A DNA stretch of 64,000 bases from Dipylidium caninum (lineage: Eukaryota; Platyhelminthes; Cestoda; Cyclophyllidea; Dipylidiidae). The stretch lies in assembly GCA_017562135.1 (NCBI GenBank), contig QEYB01000825.1, positions 496,001 through 560,000 on the forward strand, given 5' to 3'. Below, piece by piece: positions 22,001 to 28,275 of this stretch (position 1 is the first letter of the stretch; the number at the start of each line of letters is the position of its first letter). A program made the translations under genes and the position numbers. Below the pieces are notes generated by a model. That model made no database searches. It had not been told where the DNA came from and saw only the letters and a program-made list of their open reading frames with translations.

Positions 22001-23026
22001 GTAACCTCAAAGTCGCAGTTACTCCGGCATCTGCTCAACCAAGCCAACCGACGACCACATCGCTGCTCCAAAACGGACTCTGCAACAATACACCACCCTT
22101 CGGGCTGAAATGTGCCCTGTTGTGGTGCCGAATGACATTTGGATAGAAAAAACCGCAAGACCTTAGCCTCTTTTCTTTCACGAACGATATACGTCGCAAG
22201 AGAAGCGTATATAGTCGAAAAAAGGCTTTTTTCCTCACATTAGAAGCACAAAATGCGGGCTGCCAAGGGTGGTTCAGGGCTTTTATACGGATGACAAGCG
22301 ATATGAAGCCATTCTCACCTGTTGAAAGCAATGAATTGCAGCGCCTCGTTATCAGGACGGGTAGGAAAGACGTGGCATTTTGTCGACGATTTCAATTGGT
22401 AGTGCAGATTGACGATCGGACAAAATTTAGTTGAAAGCTTTGATATTTCCACGCTTACGGCCAACTTTGCTACTCCCTTGGTCGTATTTCTAACGGCTAC
22501 GTATTCGACTTTACCCTCTTCTTTCTTCGTATAGGGGTAATTTTCGACACCTTCTATCTAAATAAGGCAAGATGAGTGAGTTCTGTAACCACTACTTTTT
22601 AACTTTCACAAATTCCTTTGAGTGGCCTCACGTGAAATAATCAAATTTCAGTGTCTAAATAAGGCAAGGACGACATACAGCTATTTCGTCGGGCCTGTTG
22701 AGAAGGCGAAAGACCCACTCCACTTTGTTCCGCCGCCCGCCGATGCTGGTGGAGTGTTTCTCGAAGGATGGTCTGATGCTGACGGCCACAGGAGAACCTC
22801 CATGACTCCACGAATGATGGCAATAGTGTGCGTAAACTGTGCCGAAAATGGACGCACCGAGGAGAGACGCCAACAGGAGCCTGAAAGTGACCAGATGACG
22901 GGAATGAGGCCAACACTGCACCGCGGGAAGACGAACAAAGCGCGCATTCAACACTCGGACCCAAGCCCGGTTTCTGCACTGTCGCCTTCGCATCGTTCCA
23001 CGTTGCACATCCGCCCGGGTCGGCAC
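1010..23026 (-). CDS. Receptor-type protein tyrosine phosphatase with FN3 ectodomain (24 exons placed, 3' end open)
   Basis: This gene encodes a single-pass membrane enzyme expected to remove phosphate from tyrosine residues on the cytoplasmic side of the plasma membrane. Read on the minus strand, the exons give an N-terminal hydrophobic stretch (residues ~46-66), a Cys-containing ectodomain with several FN3-like units, a transmembrane helix at 9319-9466, a basic stop-transfer segment, and one phosphatase domain from 9037 downwards. Intron phases match across nearly all neighbouring exons, which is the main support for the model. Placed exons total about 5.1 kb of coding sequence (~1,700 residues). 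Family knowledge: FN3-bearing RPTPs act in adhesion and axon guidance, and many have a second catalytic domain; none was found here. Gaps: an expected exon between 8935 and 7537, and everything after 1010. One exon carries an in-frame TGA. The ligand cannot be inferred. Confidence 0.88.
2003..3475 (+). mobile_element. Degenerate mariner element, family 1, nearly full length
   Basis: It begins after TA with TTAGACTGGGAACTATGAA and ends with TTTCATAATTTCCAGCCTCA, an imperfect inverted pair. Inside are transposase remains in order: KEPRGGRAP of the N-terminal helix-turn-helix region (~2300), GKWILCDGRRRSNNRWVEKD (~2600, corresponding to the family's first catalytic DEKW segment) and IMASIWWNVYGVIIHYS (~3125). 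Many stops and shifts make it inactive. About 240 bp (2480-2720) recurs at 2945-3180, and a CTTC microsatellite sits at ~3176-3212. It lies in RPTP intron 23, antisense to the gene. Confidence 0.8.
3583..3755 (-). CDS. RPTP exon 23: phosphatase core
   Basis: It enters at phase 1 at AATTTCAG, only 25 nt after the exon 22 donor, and leaves at CAAGAT|GTAAGT, phase 0. It encodes a ~37-residue insertion, then KVDIFKTVLWLRSQRPKTVQ, matching the VDxxxxVxxLRxQRPxMVQ helix of classical phosphatases. The frame before and after the 25 nt differs, so either a tiny intron or a frameshift lies here. Confidence 0.8.
3781..3860 (-). CDS. RPTP exon 22: phosphatase signature loop
   Basis: Acceptor CTAACCTTTTCAG, phase 2, completing Ser after the catalytic Cys. 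It encodes SAGVGRTGTFIAIDMLTRYI. Joined to exon 21 this gives HCSAGVGRTG, the exact HC(x5)R signature with the catalytic Arg. The exon ends at GCAG|GTGGGA, phase 1. Confidence 0.93.
3977..4143 (-). CDS. RPTP exon 21: WPD-loop region and catalytic Cys
   Basis: Acceptor CCTTTGTAG, phase 0; donor CTGCAG|GTTTCC, phase 2. It encodes IIQLLMTSWDDFKVPR, aligned with the usual TSWPDHGVP loop, and ends with AAVLVHC, whose Cys is the catalytic nucleophile. The general-acid Asp position is kept, but the loop Pro is Asp and the His after it is Phe. Confidence 0.92.
4425..4635 (-). CDS. RPTP exon 20: phosphatase core
   Basis: Acceptor TTTCCTGTCCTTCAG, phase 2; donor ACACG|GTGAGT, phase 0. It encodes LYENEKEKCWPYWP, the conserved E-x(n)-KCxxYWP segment, then SVTYGNFVITLQNT and RRVLVVRNT, matching the central beta sheet of classical phosphatases. 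A Gly-rich insertion follows YWP. Confidence 0.9.
5190..6060. repeat. Dispersed ~850-bp repeat, copy 1
   Basis: The stretch matches 20100-20960 in the same orientation. The match is closest from 5530 to 6030 and looser upstream. This copy has an extra C-rich stretch at about 5465-5525. I see no terminal inverted repeats, poly-A tail or recognisable protein, so the class is unknown. It lies in RPTP intron 19. Confidence 0.8.
6583..6660 (+). repeat. G-rich tandem tract (GGGGGT)n then (GGGGAA)n
   Basis: The plus strand carries G-runs of four to eight separated by single T or AA units, giving many possible four-run combinations for G-quadruplexes. It lies in an intron of the minus-strand gene, so the G-rich strand is the transcription template. 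The surrounding poly-Gly/poly-Pro open frames are artefacts of composition. Confidence 0.85.
7240..7537 (-). CDS. RPTP exon 19: phosphatase core, substrate loop side
   Basis: Acceptor ATTACCACGTCTAG, phase 1; donor ACCAG|GCGAGT, phase 2. It contains QNRLRLKREYALED, then DYVNASLIP, VYVAAQAP and FWQAIWDSNVRLIVMLTR, in the order of classical phosphatases (KNRY loop, DYINA, YIAxQxP, FWxMxW). The usual Tyr of the NRY loop is Leu here. A ~15-residue insertion separates DYVNASLIP from YVAAQAP. The only frame-consistent donor begins GC rather than GT. Confidence 0.9.
7538..8934. other. RPTP intron region that should contain one more exon
   Basis: Exon 18 leaves at phase 0 and the next placed exon enters at phase 1, so a phase 0-to-1 exon is expected here, encoding the residues just before the NR motif. 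Acceptor-like sites occur at about 7965 (CGCCTTCACAG) and 8635 (TTTTTGACTCAG), but neither gives a clearly homologous peptide. Confidence 0.45.
8935..9037 (-). CDS. RPTP exon 18: juxtamembrane segment
   Basis: Acceptor GGCGGATTTAG, phase 2, and donor AGG|GTAGGT, phase 0. It encodes RLAEFVKTVATYAENDYAAL and then REEFR. This matches the helical start of the phosphatase domain in RPTPs, where a hydrophobic EF/EFxxL motif precedes the catalytic core. Confidence 0.85.
9319..9466 (-). CDS. RPTP exon 17: transmembrane helix
   Basis: Acceptor is a T-rich tract ending TTTTTTTCAG, phase 1; donor CCGCG|GTCCTC, phase 2. It encodes the membrane span VGLITGILTILLVTIIVAAV, followed directly by IIRRRRQ as a basic stop-transfer signal. 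This fixes the topology: higher coordinates are extracellular, lower are cytoplasmic. Confidence 0.9.
9539..10302 (-). mobile_element. Short mariner derivative, family 1
   Basis: The left end reads TTAGGATGGAAACTGTGAAA and the right end, GCCCGTTTCATAGTTTCCAG, is its imperfect inverse. The minus strand holds remains of the transposase N-terminus (SLKLIIAQLNR, then NLSIVEGPREGR). At 764 bp it is about half the length of a mariner and cannot encode an enzyme. It lies in RPTP intron 16. Confidence 0.72.
10449..10700 (-). CDS. RPTP exon 16: membrane-proximal ectodomain
   Basis: Acceptor CCTCCGTTTTAG, donor CAAG|GTGAGG, phase 1 to phase 1, 252 nt. It includes SSTDPLQSAEHLTSNLDRIT, with one N-x-S site. 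No domain is recognised. An alternative acceptor 18 nt or more upstream (TCCTCCGCAG) keeps the same phase. Confidence 0.65.
10701..11589. other. RPTP intron sequence with a (CCT)n tract
   Basis: No exon with matching phase is evident. A pyrimidine-rich CCT/CAT tract spans about 11168-11233. Confidence 0.5.
11590..12115 (-). mobile_element. Mariner family 2, 3' part
   Basis: On the minus strand, 11990-12110 encodes EKWIIYEKSR followed by a G/P-rich stretch, as in the first catalytic region of mariner transposases. Positions 11616-11870 encode VRFFASSVKTFLRKVTL and HLQEVI, matching the family's C-terminus. Parallel sequences occur at 56.9-57.3 kb. Confidence 0.6.
12582..12746 (-). CDS. RPTP exon 15 (tentative)
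   Basis: Acceptor TCACATCTTGATCAG, phase 1; a weak donor (GTCT|GTTGGG) gives phase 1, which fits exon 16. It encodes GLSEGCVHAIVTTAVETEVR and onward, resembling FN3 strands. The frame stays open well past this donor, so the 3' boundary is uncertain. Family-2 mariner fragments lie on both sides. Confidence 0.4.
13050..13505 (-). mobile_element. Mariner family 2, 5' part
   Basis: The minus strand encodes a degenerate N-terminal region (RRCFKIFEMGGF near 13210). The right end CACGTGTCAAAAACTATTGT recurs at 59.77 kb and, more loosely, at 58.25 and 36.15 kb, marking the family's shared 5' untranslated region. It lies in an RPTP intron. Confidence 0.55.
13773..13892 (-). CDS. RPTP exon 14: ectodomain
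   Basis: Acceptor TTTCCCACCTAAAG, donor CCCG|GTGAAC, phase 1 to phase 1, 120 nt. It encodes NSEVKTHNVTVTAYTPRAEA, an FN3 F-strand-like segment with an N-glycosylation site, then an acidic stretch. Both phases agree with neighbours. Confidence 0.65.
14268..14414 (-). CDS. RPTP exon 13: FN3 second half
   Basis: Acceptor TTACACTCTTAG, donor CTCT|GTAAGT, phase 1 to phase 1, 147 nt. It encodes ELPKLKAGFVYTLRARIQP, the Leu-x-Pro/Tyr-x-Leu pattern of FN3 E-F strands, followed by a basic, Ser-rich segment. Confidence 0.82.
14608..14769 (-). CDS. RPTP exon 12: FN3 half-module
   Basis: Acceptor TTCATCCCCCAG, donor GCAG|GTAACA, phase 1 to phase 1, 162 nt. It encodes IYYLRDSPNLGVSFTQEHPF and then EYALQWGILSD, consistent with FN3 B/C strands. 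Exon 13 supplies the following strands. Confidence 0.8.
15008..15286 (-). CDS. RPTP exon 11: FN3 domain
   Basis: Acceptor AATATTTTTTAG, phase 1; donor CCGG|GTAAGG, phase 1; 279 nt. It encodes almost a whole FN3 domain: PCPVTNVEMNRDGKEVKLSW at the start, then CQQYTFELELENSAGKYSYP as F-G strands. Phase-1 boundaries on both sides are usual for exons encoding extracellular modules. Confidence 0.9.
15287..16628. other. RPTP intron 10, nothing recognised
   Basis: This is 1.3 kb between phase-1 splice sites. It contains purine-rich and G-rich stretches (for example near 16122-16150) and short open frames on both strands without recognisable motifs. Confidence 0.6.
16629..16836 (-). CDS. RPTP exon 10: second half of an FN3 unit
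   Basis: Acceptor CTTTATTCAG, phase 0; donor GGCAG|GTGAGT, phase 1. It encodes VNISGLEQDTAYEVWIIPYL, a very clear FN3 E-F strand pattern (Leu, then Tyr-x-Val). It completes the FN3 unit begun in exon 9. Confidence 0.85.
16879..17523 (-). CDS. RPTP exon 9: large ectodomain exon
   Basis: Acceptor TTCATTCAG and donor CTCGGA|GTAAGT, phase 0 to phase 0, 215 codons all open. The last ~60 residues (TTWISVEWENPRESLSLFPK) are FN3 A-C strand-like. The first ~140 residues are not recognised. A pyrimidine-rich acceptor-like site before APIGC leaves room for an internal intron, but no matching donor is obvious. Confidence 0.7.
17579..18075 (-). CDS. RPTP exon 8: large ectodomain exon
   Basis: Acceptor TTCCTCTACAG, phase 1; donor CCAC|GTTAAC, phase 0; 165 codons. 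It starts FTPDIKAVALSSNLVSLQLN, matching the A/B strands of an FN3 unit, and contains several N-glycosylation-type Asn-X-Ser/Thr sites and paired cysteines. A second acceptor within the exon (CTCCCTGCAG) could give a shorter form. The following intron is only 55 nt. Confidence 0.75.
18169..18803 (+). mobile_element. Short mariner derivative, family 1
   Basis: The left end ACTTGGAAACTATAAAAAGG and the right end CGTTTCATATTTTCCAACTT are inverse. Inside, LYEFKLNYGAAQQALRNINE and then QRWFQKRRSGNLSIV clearly match the N-terminal DNA-binding region of mariner transposases. At ~635 bp the catalytic part is missing. It lies in RPTP intron 7, antisense to the gene. Confidence 0.82.
19182..19356 (-). 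CDS. RPTP exon 7: FN3-like segment
   Basis: Acceptor CGCCCTTTCAG, phase 0; the preferred donor is AATT|GTAAGC, phase 1, which fits exon 8. The exon encodes residues including FALTPGAVYRLKMSSSYTSN, typical of FN3 F and G strands. A weaker donor (AAAG|GTTTTT) at 19206 would leave the wrong phase. The preceding intron is only 94 nt and about half of it is a hexamer repeat. Confidence 0.7.
19400..19444. repeat. Hexamer tract (GGTGGA/GGCGGA)n
   Basis: It fills about half of the 94-nt intron between RPTP exons 6 and 7 and begins right next to the exon 6 donor. On the sense strand it reads CCTCCR repeats, a ready-made pyrimidine tract for the exon 7 acceptor. Confidence 0.85.
19451..19554 (-). CDS. 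RPTP exon 6: ectodomain
   Basis: Acceptor CCAGGCTCAAG and donor AGA|GTAAGT, phase 1 to phase 0. It encodes about 34 residues ending SEIGAYSVCCHLR. A nearby acceptor at 19562 gives a phase-0 start in the same frame; phase 1 is preferred because exon 5 ends at phase 1. Confidence 0.6.
19709..20033 (-). CDS. RPTP exon 5: FN3-like, with one in-frame TGA
   Basis: A strong pyrimidine-rich acceptor (run of T, then CTTCGCTAAAG) lies at 20034-20060 and enters at phase 0, matching the phase-0 end of exon 4. The exon leaves at phase 1 at a GTGGGT donor. The second part encodes VENLRANTNYDFTITPIF, a clear FN3 F/G-strand pattern. Codon 16 is TGA (19986-19988). An alternative acceptor at 19952 would avoid the stop but needs phase 1, so it would require another exon upstream. 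The FN3 part is secure; the 5' boundary is not. Confidence 0.65.
20100..20960. repeat. Dispersed ~850-bp repeat, copy 2
   Basis: A direct repeat of 5190-6060, again inside an intron of the RPTP gene (intron 4). The match is closest at 20430-20955. No coding capacity is recognised in either copy. Confidence 0.8.
21206..21539 (-). CDS. RPTP exon 4: end of one FN3-like unit and start of the next
   Basis: The exon is 334 nt, phase 2 to phase 0, with a GTAAGA donor. The first part (LAEGTTYQVCVASHYC) fits the F strand of an FN3 domain. The second part (VEGVDANWIQLSWPPP) fits the A/B strands of another, with the typical Trp and Pro residues. The frame is open throughout. Confidence 0.75.
21974..22030 (-). 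CDS. RPTP exon 3: short ectodomain exon
   Basis: A 57-nt exon with acceptor GTTGAGCAG and donor GT|GTGAGT, phase 2 to phase 2. It encodes CRSNCDFEVTSATNDAMD, with two closely spaced cysteines. The donor is good and the phase fits both neighbours; the acceptor was chosen because it is the one that gives an open frame. Confidence 0.55.
22319..22557 (-). CDS. RPTP exon 2: ectodomain
   Basis: The acceptor is CTTATTTAG and the donor CAACAG|GTGAGA; the exon enters at phase 0 and leaves at phase 2. It encodes about 79 residues beginning IEGVENYPYTKKEEGKVEYV, open throughout and with two cysteines. No domain is recognised. The clean splice sites and shared phase with exon 1 support it. Confidence 0.7.
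22679..23026 (-). CDS. RPTP exon 1: N-terminus with signal or anchor segment
   Basis: The exon runs from an ATG at 23026 to a GTATGT donor (116 codons, phase 0). The first ~45 residues are Arg-rich. They are followed by a hydrophobic run at residues ~46-66 (VTFRLLLASLLGASIFGTVY), then a Cys/His-containing stretch. This is long for a cleavable signal peptide, so it may be an internal signal, or the true start may lie elsewhere. The frame joins exon 2 without a shift. Confidence 0.6.
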
Positions 23027-23039
23027 TGTTTCAGCTAAC

Positions 23040-24200
23040 CTTCACACACACACACGCAAGCAAACAAGCACACACAAGCAGGTTTTGTGTTGCTAAGTGG
23101 ATGACACTCAGGGAATGACAACGCCTGCTCCTCTTCATAATTCAGAAGGCGCGTGGATAACACAGAGAATACGGGGAAAACCGTGTGGAGTAGAAGGGTT
23201 TTAAGGACCTACAGGCACAGATGCATACTCCGTGAGGGCGGTGGAAGTGATGTGAACGAGGAGGCGATGTCCGTGTCGCGACGCGCATGTGTGTTTAGAG
23301 TTTGAACGCTGCGCTTGCGAATCCCGATTCAAGTGTGTACGTATGATTTCGCCGTGTACGTGTGTCTATCTGTGTGTGCACGCAGATAAACACCATTTAT
23401 GGATTGGCAATGTTGAATTCATGTTTACATTTGCAGTGAGAGAGTGAGAGAGATGGTGGAGGAGGAGGAGGAGGGGGGGATAGGGGCAGGAGTTTATGTC
23501 CGCGTCGTTCGTAGCTACTAGTCACCAAGTTGATAATTGGTCCGGTAGCCTGCACACTTGTCGACACCTCGCTGGTGGCACTGTCCGAGACGGAGGTAAT
23601 GGCTAGACTTGATGGCGAATCTCTAACAATGTTTATTTCCTATTTTATGCAAGAGCTGAAGCCACGTTGCGAGCGCGAACAGGCCACTTTACATCAAATG
23701 AGTTTCTTCTCAACCTCATACACGACTTCTGAGAGGTGTACGGATGGCCCTTTTGCGCAAAGCAATGACTGTGGCCTTTGAAACTTGCCCTTCAAATTGT
23801 TAATCTTGAGTGCGGCATCCGCAGTGCGAATGCTGGCAAACTCAGTGAATTTCTCGAGAGAAATCAGAATTTCTCCCATTTTTAGGAGCTTCGTCGTATT
23901 CGCGAGTGTCATGACTTCATACAGAAGTATTTATTAAAAAAGTAATAATTGAACTTGTGCCGAACGATGCGAATAGGGTTTTACTACTGATAAAGACAAT
24001 AGTAGCATGCGCGCGGACCAACACTTTTAAAGAAAATCTCTGACTGTAAAACGTGTACATGATTGAGTTGATAAAAGTGGCCTTAAATATCCAGACGGCC
24101 GCTTTTGAGCCTGTCAATGTAAGCAAAACACGTCTTAAAACGCTTTTCCCTTCTCGACTCTGAGCTAAGATCATGTGCAGTTGACCTCCATTGAGTGCTT
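23040..24200. other. Upstream of the RPTP gene; simple repeats only
   Basis: Includes CA/AAGCA-rich sequence at 23042-23080, a GT/CGTG-rich stretch near 23330-23370 and a GGA tract at ~23455-23477. No TATA box in a convincing position and no other gene recognised. A promoter for the RPTP gene should lie here if exon 1 is right. Confidence 0.5.
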
Positions 24201-24211
24201 TGGGATAATTA

Positions 24212-24688
24212 TTGTACCCTAATAACCTAAGAATAATGAGGAGAAATAGAGAACTTTCACTAGCCTTATTATTCCTTTTCAAGAGGGGTTTCGTTTATCC
24301 CTGGTTCCCTCCACCGCTACCTTCGTCTCAGAATACCACGATAGGTGCAGTCGAGGTGTCTTATTTGTCACAAGACCCCACGGTGGAAACCTCGTCATCG
24401 CCAGCTCCATTATACTTCACATGCAGACTTTATGATTTAACTATTTCCTCCTCGTTATGCTTGTCTCTGTTAGAAGTAAAGAACTTTTCGTCATTTCGTA
24501 TTATAACTTTACGACTTTTGTCGGAAGTAGATTTGCAAGGTTTAGTGAAGGTCAGGAAAGGTGGAGATTCATCACATTTTCGCCAATTTACAGCATCCAT
24601 TCCACCAAACAGCCAAGTACTATTAATTGACAAACAATCCGGGGAATTAACGATGGGAACTGGAATGCTCCTAGAGAAATGGTCATGA
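24212..24688 (+). CDS. Unassigned open frame, 158 codons
   Basis: It is open from 24212 to 24688 and reads SSHFRQFTASIPPNSQVLLI then DKQSGELTMGTG, faintly reminiscent of the end of a cadherin repeat, but too weak to name. There are no clear splice sites. It is divergent from the RPTP gene, starting 1.2 kb upstream of it. It may be chance. Confidence 0.2.
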   Translation: MYPNNLRIMRRNRELSLALLFLFKRGFVYPWFPPPLPSSQNTTIGAVEVSYLSQDPTVETSSSPAPLYFTCRLYDLTISSSLCLSLLEVKNFSSFRIITLRLLSEVDLQGLVKVRKGGDSSHFRQFTASIPPNSQVLLIDKQSGELTMGTGMLLEKWS

Positions 24689-24699
24689 GAACACTACTT

Positions 24700-26395
24700 G
24701 TAGAACGGAAAGTGTAAATTAATCAAAGGCGGCCCTTCCAAAAGTCCTCTTGTTTGAACTCGTCTTTCCGCCACCCCCTTCCTTATTTCATCACAGTGGG
24801 AAGTGGAGCGACTCGTCTGCCATTGGCTGAAGCTTCTTTTCTTTAGCTTCTAATTGGTGGAAAAAATCATCCAATGGGAGACGGGCAACGCCATGGGGAC
24901 GCTGACAATTAGGCGAAAGTAGCGCAGTGCACATTGCTCAACGGAAATTTCAACTTTGTTGAGGTAAGTTCAACTTATTTTTGTGTTCAATCATGCATTC
25001 GCACCAGACAGAGAGTCGACAGCATGAGTCGGGCATCGTATGCGAAGGTGATGGATCTCCTGCGTGGAAATAAACCAATTAGACTAAGATTGGCCTACTG
25101 CTAAGGCGCCAATCAGGCAAGGTCAAAAGTTAGACATTCAACACAACCTGACCATTGACATCTTTACTCCATGAGGTGGGAAATTGTCATGTCAGTGGAA
25201 TGACCCTCACTCCCAATCCCAGCCGCTCAACCGCACTGCAGCACGAGGCTAAGCAGTAGAATCGCATTCCCAAAGTGGACGCTCGAGAGAGGAGAGAGGA
25301 GTCTTTGACTGCGGTGCTAATAATAATTAACAGCTCCTAGTGGACAATCTTCGTGCTTTGAGGCTATGTCGGCAGCACATTAAGACATCATCTGCCATAT
25401 TTTACTGTCATGACCGCTAAGAAGTGATAGGGGGAAGGGTGGATCCACCGATTTATACGGTTATCTCACTAACTCACACTTATGTGCTTGTAATTGTGAT
25501 AATAACGATGAGGCTAAAGATGAAGAGATGGAGTAGCGTGAGAAAGAATTCGCTCCGCAGACTCCACCTGCGGTCCGAGAATGCAGTCCCGAGCCCCGAG
25601 CGGCCTGAATACCCTCTCGGTGTGGATGAGAGTTGACACTATAAAGTGTATTTTGAGGCGTATCACCTACTTATTTGGGCGATGAAATCTTCCGACTGTG
25701 TTAGTTTAATGCAAACTTTTTTAAAGTCTCCTTCGTGTGTGGCCTTAAAATCCTGACAGCCGACCCTCGTAAATGTGTCCTCGAAGCACTTGGAGACACG
25801 GCCGTAAGGGAGTCCACATGTTTGATATGCCATGGCAATAAATTAAACCATCATGAAACCATCTAATTCGCGTGTCGGGTGGCATTATGATTGCCGTTTT
25901 CATGGCTCGAGTATGTAATAGTGGGATCACCAGTGAGAGACACTCCATTTGGCCGTTTCGTCCAACTTAGACACTTAAATTTAGTCGGAAGGTGGTGTTG
26001 CAGTGGAAATCTCCTCTCCTACGCCTCACCAGTACTCTGTATATTTAATTTTGCCACGGAAATTGCGTCTTGCCTAAATGTAACCGCATTTTACGATGCC
26101 TCGACGTCGTAGTTGAAATTTGAGCCAAATACCGCTACGTAGGCAAAAAGAACGGTAAAGGCGAGGCCTACTACCTCGGCCGTTCTCATCTTCCGACCCT
26201 AGTTACCCCATCTGTGTAGCATAAACGCATGAAGCCGAGAGGGAGCGCAGAAAGGTACAAGTCGGGGCTTGCGACACCAATTCGTAGACTCATTCTCCCC
26301 TCCCGTTGCCCTGTTTCGGGTTTCCGTCCCGAAGCTTTGTTACAAACCCAATTATTCATATTATTTATTTTATTCAATCGAAATAACTTCCATTC
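24700..26395. other. Intergenic, nothing recognised
   Basis: Short open frames only (for example 25424-25636 plus, 25891-26112 plus). No RNA gene or known repeat was recognised. Confidence 0.5.
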
Positions 26396-26399
26396 ACTT

Positions 26400-27391
26400 C
26401 TAGCGTTTTAGAGTATCAGTTTGGTTATTGTAATTTCTTTCTCCTAAAAGTAATCCGTAATTACGAAAGAGGTAACAGTCAGCGGGGGGGTGCAATTTAA
26501 AGTTTTGAAGAAGTTCTCTGATTTGTTAGCGGCAATTAAAGCTTTATGTGACCTGTTGAGCAATCTTGGTTTTTTTTTTCTCCTTCAATTTCATGCACGA
26601 CAATAGGACTCGGTCGACTTTATAGTTTTGCCTGGCGGTTGTGGAAAGTAAGAAAAAAAGGGCTTGCAACCACATGGAAACCATAATTTTTCCTTCTCTT
26701 TACAAAATTTCGTCTTAGAAGTGTGGCCTGAACGTATTATCTCATCTAACCATTTAGTTTGTCCGGTTTGATTATTTAAAAAAATCCACTCTTCATTACA
26801 GGTGGCAGTTTGGTGTAAAACACACACAATTATTTTTGCCGTCGCTCCATCATCTGCAGTAACATCGGTCCACTTTTTTACTTTATCTTTTATTGTTTGC
26901 TGATGTTATTTTAACACAGCCGTAGTCGTGCGGATGGCTAGTTCCTCTGGTGTATAGCGATCGTAGTCCACAAGTGTCGTCCTTAATTCCGCCCCGTTAT
27001 CAGCAGGAGCCGGTGGACTTCTTCCTCGAGGCTCCTTGACTAAACTCAAATGACAGAGACAAATTCTTGAAACCATCAGTGAGCACTTTTTCTCCACTTA
27101 CTGGCGCCATCTCCGGAAGCTGTATTAATATTTCTCGAAGCTGATTAAGTTGCTCTATAAATCAATTTGAACTTGTAGAAGAAAGGTATACGTAAACCTC
27201 GTTTTGTTTCCATCTGAAAAAATAATATTCAAAATGGACATAAATGAGGGAAAATTGTGTAAAATTAGCAAGAAGAATATCATTAAAACTTAAAAATATA
27301 AATCTCGAGGTCACGTTACAATGCATCTCCCTCATTCACAGCTGAATGCATCCCCCAACTAAAAGGCTCATTTCATAGTTTCCCGCCTATT
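26400..27391 (-). mobile_element. Degenerate mariner, family 1, with conserved catalytic segment
   Basis: The right end is GGCTCATTTCATAGTTTCCC, the family-1 terminus. The minus strand encodes LSLVKEPRGRSPPAPADNGA (N-terminal region, ~27040) and then ATCNEEWIFLNNQTGQTKWL (~26780), followed by PPGKTIKSTESYC (~26610). The second block matches the DEKW region of mariner transposases closely, with the catalytic Asp as Asn. No left terminus was found. Confidence 0.8.
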
Positions 27392-27427
27392 AGCACAGTG
27401 TTTAGCCGAGATTGTTGATGATCTCAG

Positions 27428-27919
27428 CTAAACTATCGTTTTGTGACAGTAGATTCCTACTACTCCTGTTGTAAATAAGCAAAGATACCATCTAGCAGAG
27501 GGAGAGAAATTGTTGTCGACTTGTTCGGCCTTATTTTCACGCATTGACACCTCAATCTGTGGTTGAATGACACGGCTACCTCGGGCAGTCACCACTGTGC
27601 CCAGATATCTCTGCCCTTCGCCTTCACATCCCCTCTTTGATGGCCTGATTTTGTCCATAGGGTTTCGACGGTCGGGGTCGGCATCTCGGATGTAGCCGCG
27701 AACTCCTTTCATCCAAAGGGTCCATTTTACGGGTGTCCTCTCTTGTTTGTGGGTTAAAGGGGACGAGAACAGCGCAGTGGAAATGCCTAACTTCCTATTC
27801 CCGCAGTCAGTGTCGATCTCCTTGTTTTCACTACTTGCCTTGCAACTTGCGTGTCCTTGAGGTGAACATGAAGTAAAATAACTTCTTCTATCACTTTTAC
27901 TCCAACCGCAAATCGCCAC
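27428..27919 (-). CDS. Unassigned open frame, 163 codons
   Basis: An uninterrupted frame between the mariner and the receptor gene, opposite in direction to the receptor and ~360 bp from it. It is rich in Lys, Arg and Asp with no recognised motif. No splice sites or start context support it strongly. Confidence 0.22.
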   Translation of the reverse strand: MAICGWSKSDRRSYFTSCSPQGHASCKASSENKEIDTDCGNRKLGISTALFSSPLTHKQERTPVKWTLWMKGVRGYIRDADPDRRNPMDKIRPSKRGCEGEGQRYLGTVVTARGSRVIQPQIEVSMRENKAEQVDNNFSPSARWYLCLFTTGVVGIYCHKTIV

Positions 27920-28275
27920 TAATTCAAACTCGAAACGGAGCAGTAGTGAAGAGACGAGAGAGCAGAAGCCAGCGCGGCTGGATTTTTAAACAGTGGTCGA
28001 TTCGGTTAAAATTATGCCGACAGAGGCTTTCACGCTAGTCATGCAGTCGGCGCGGTTTGGCCAAACCGATGGGCAGACATTTTTCAACCTTTTCATCCGC
28101 CAAAGTCGTCATGTCCTGTCAAGCAGTCTTGACGTCATCGAATTACTAGTTTTTTATTTTTATTTTTTATGTAAATGGGAATTTCCGGTCTGGTACAAAC
28201 ATGTTTCGAGATTGCGGGATATGAATGTGACGGAGACTTAGCGTACCCAGCAGATCGGTCAGTTTGACTCAATGA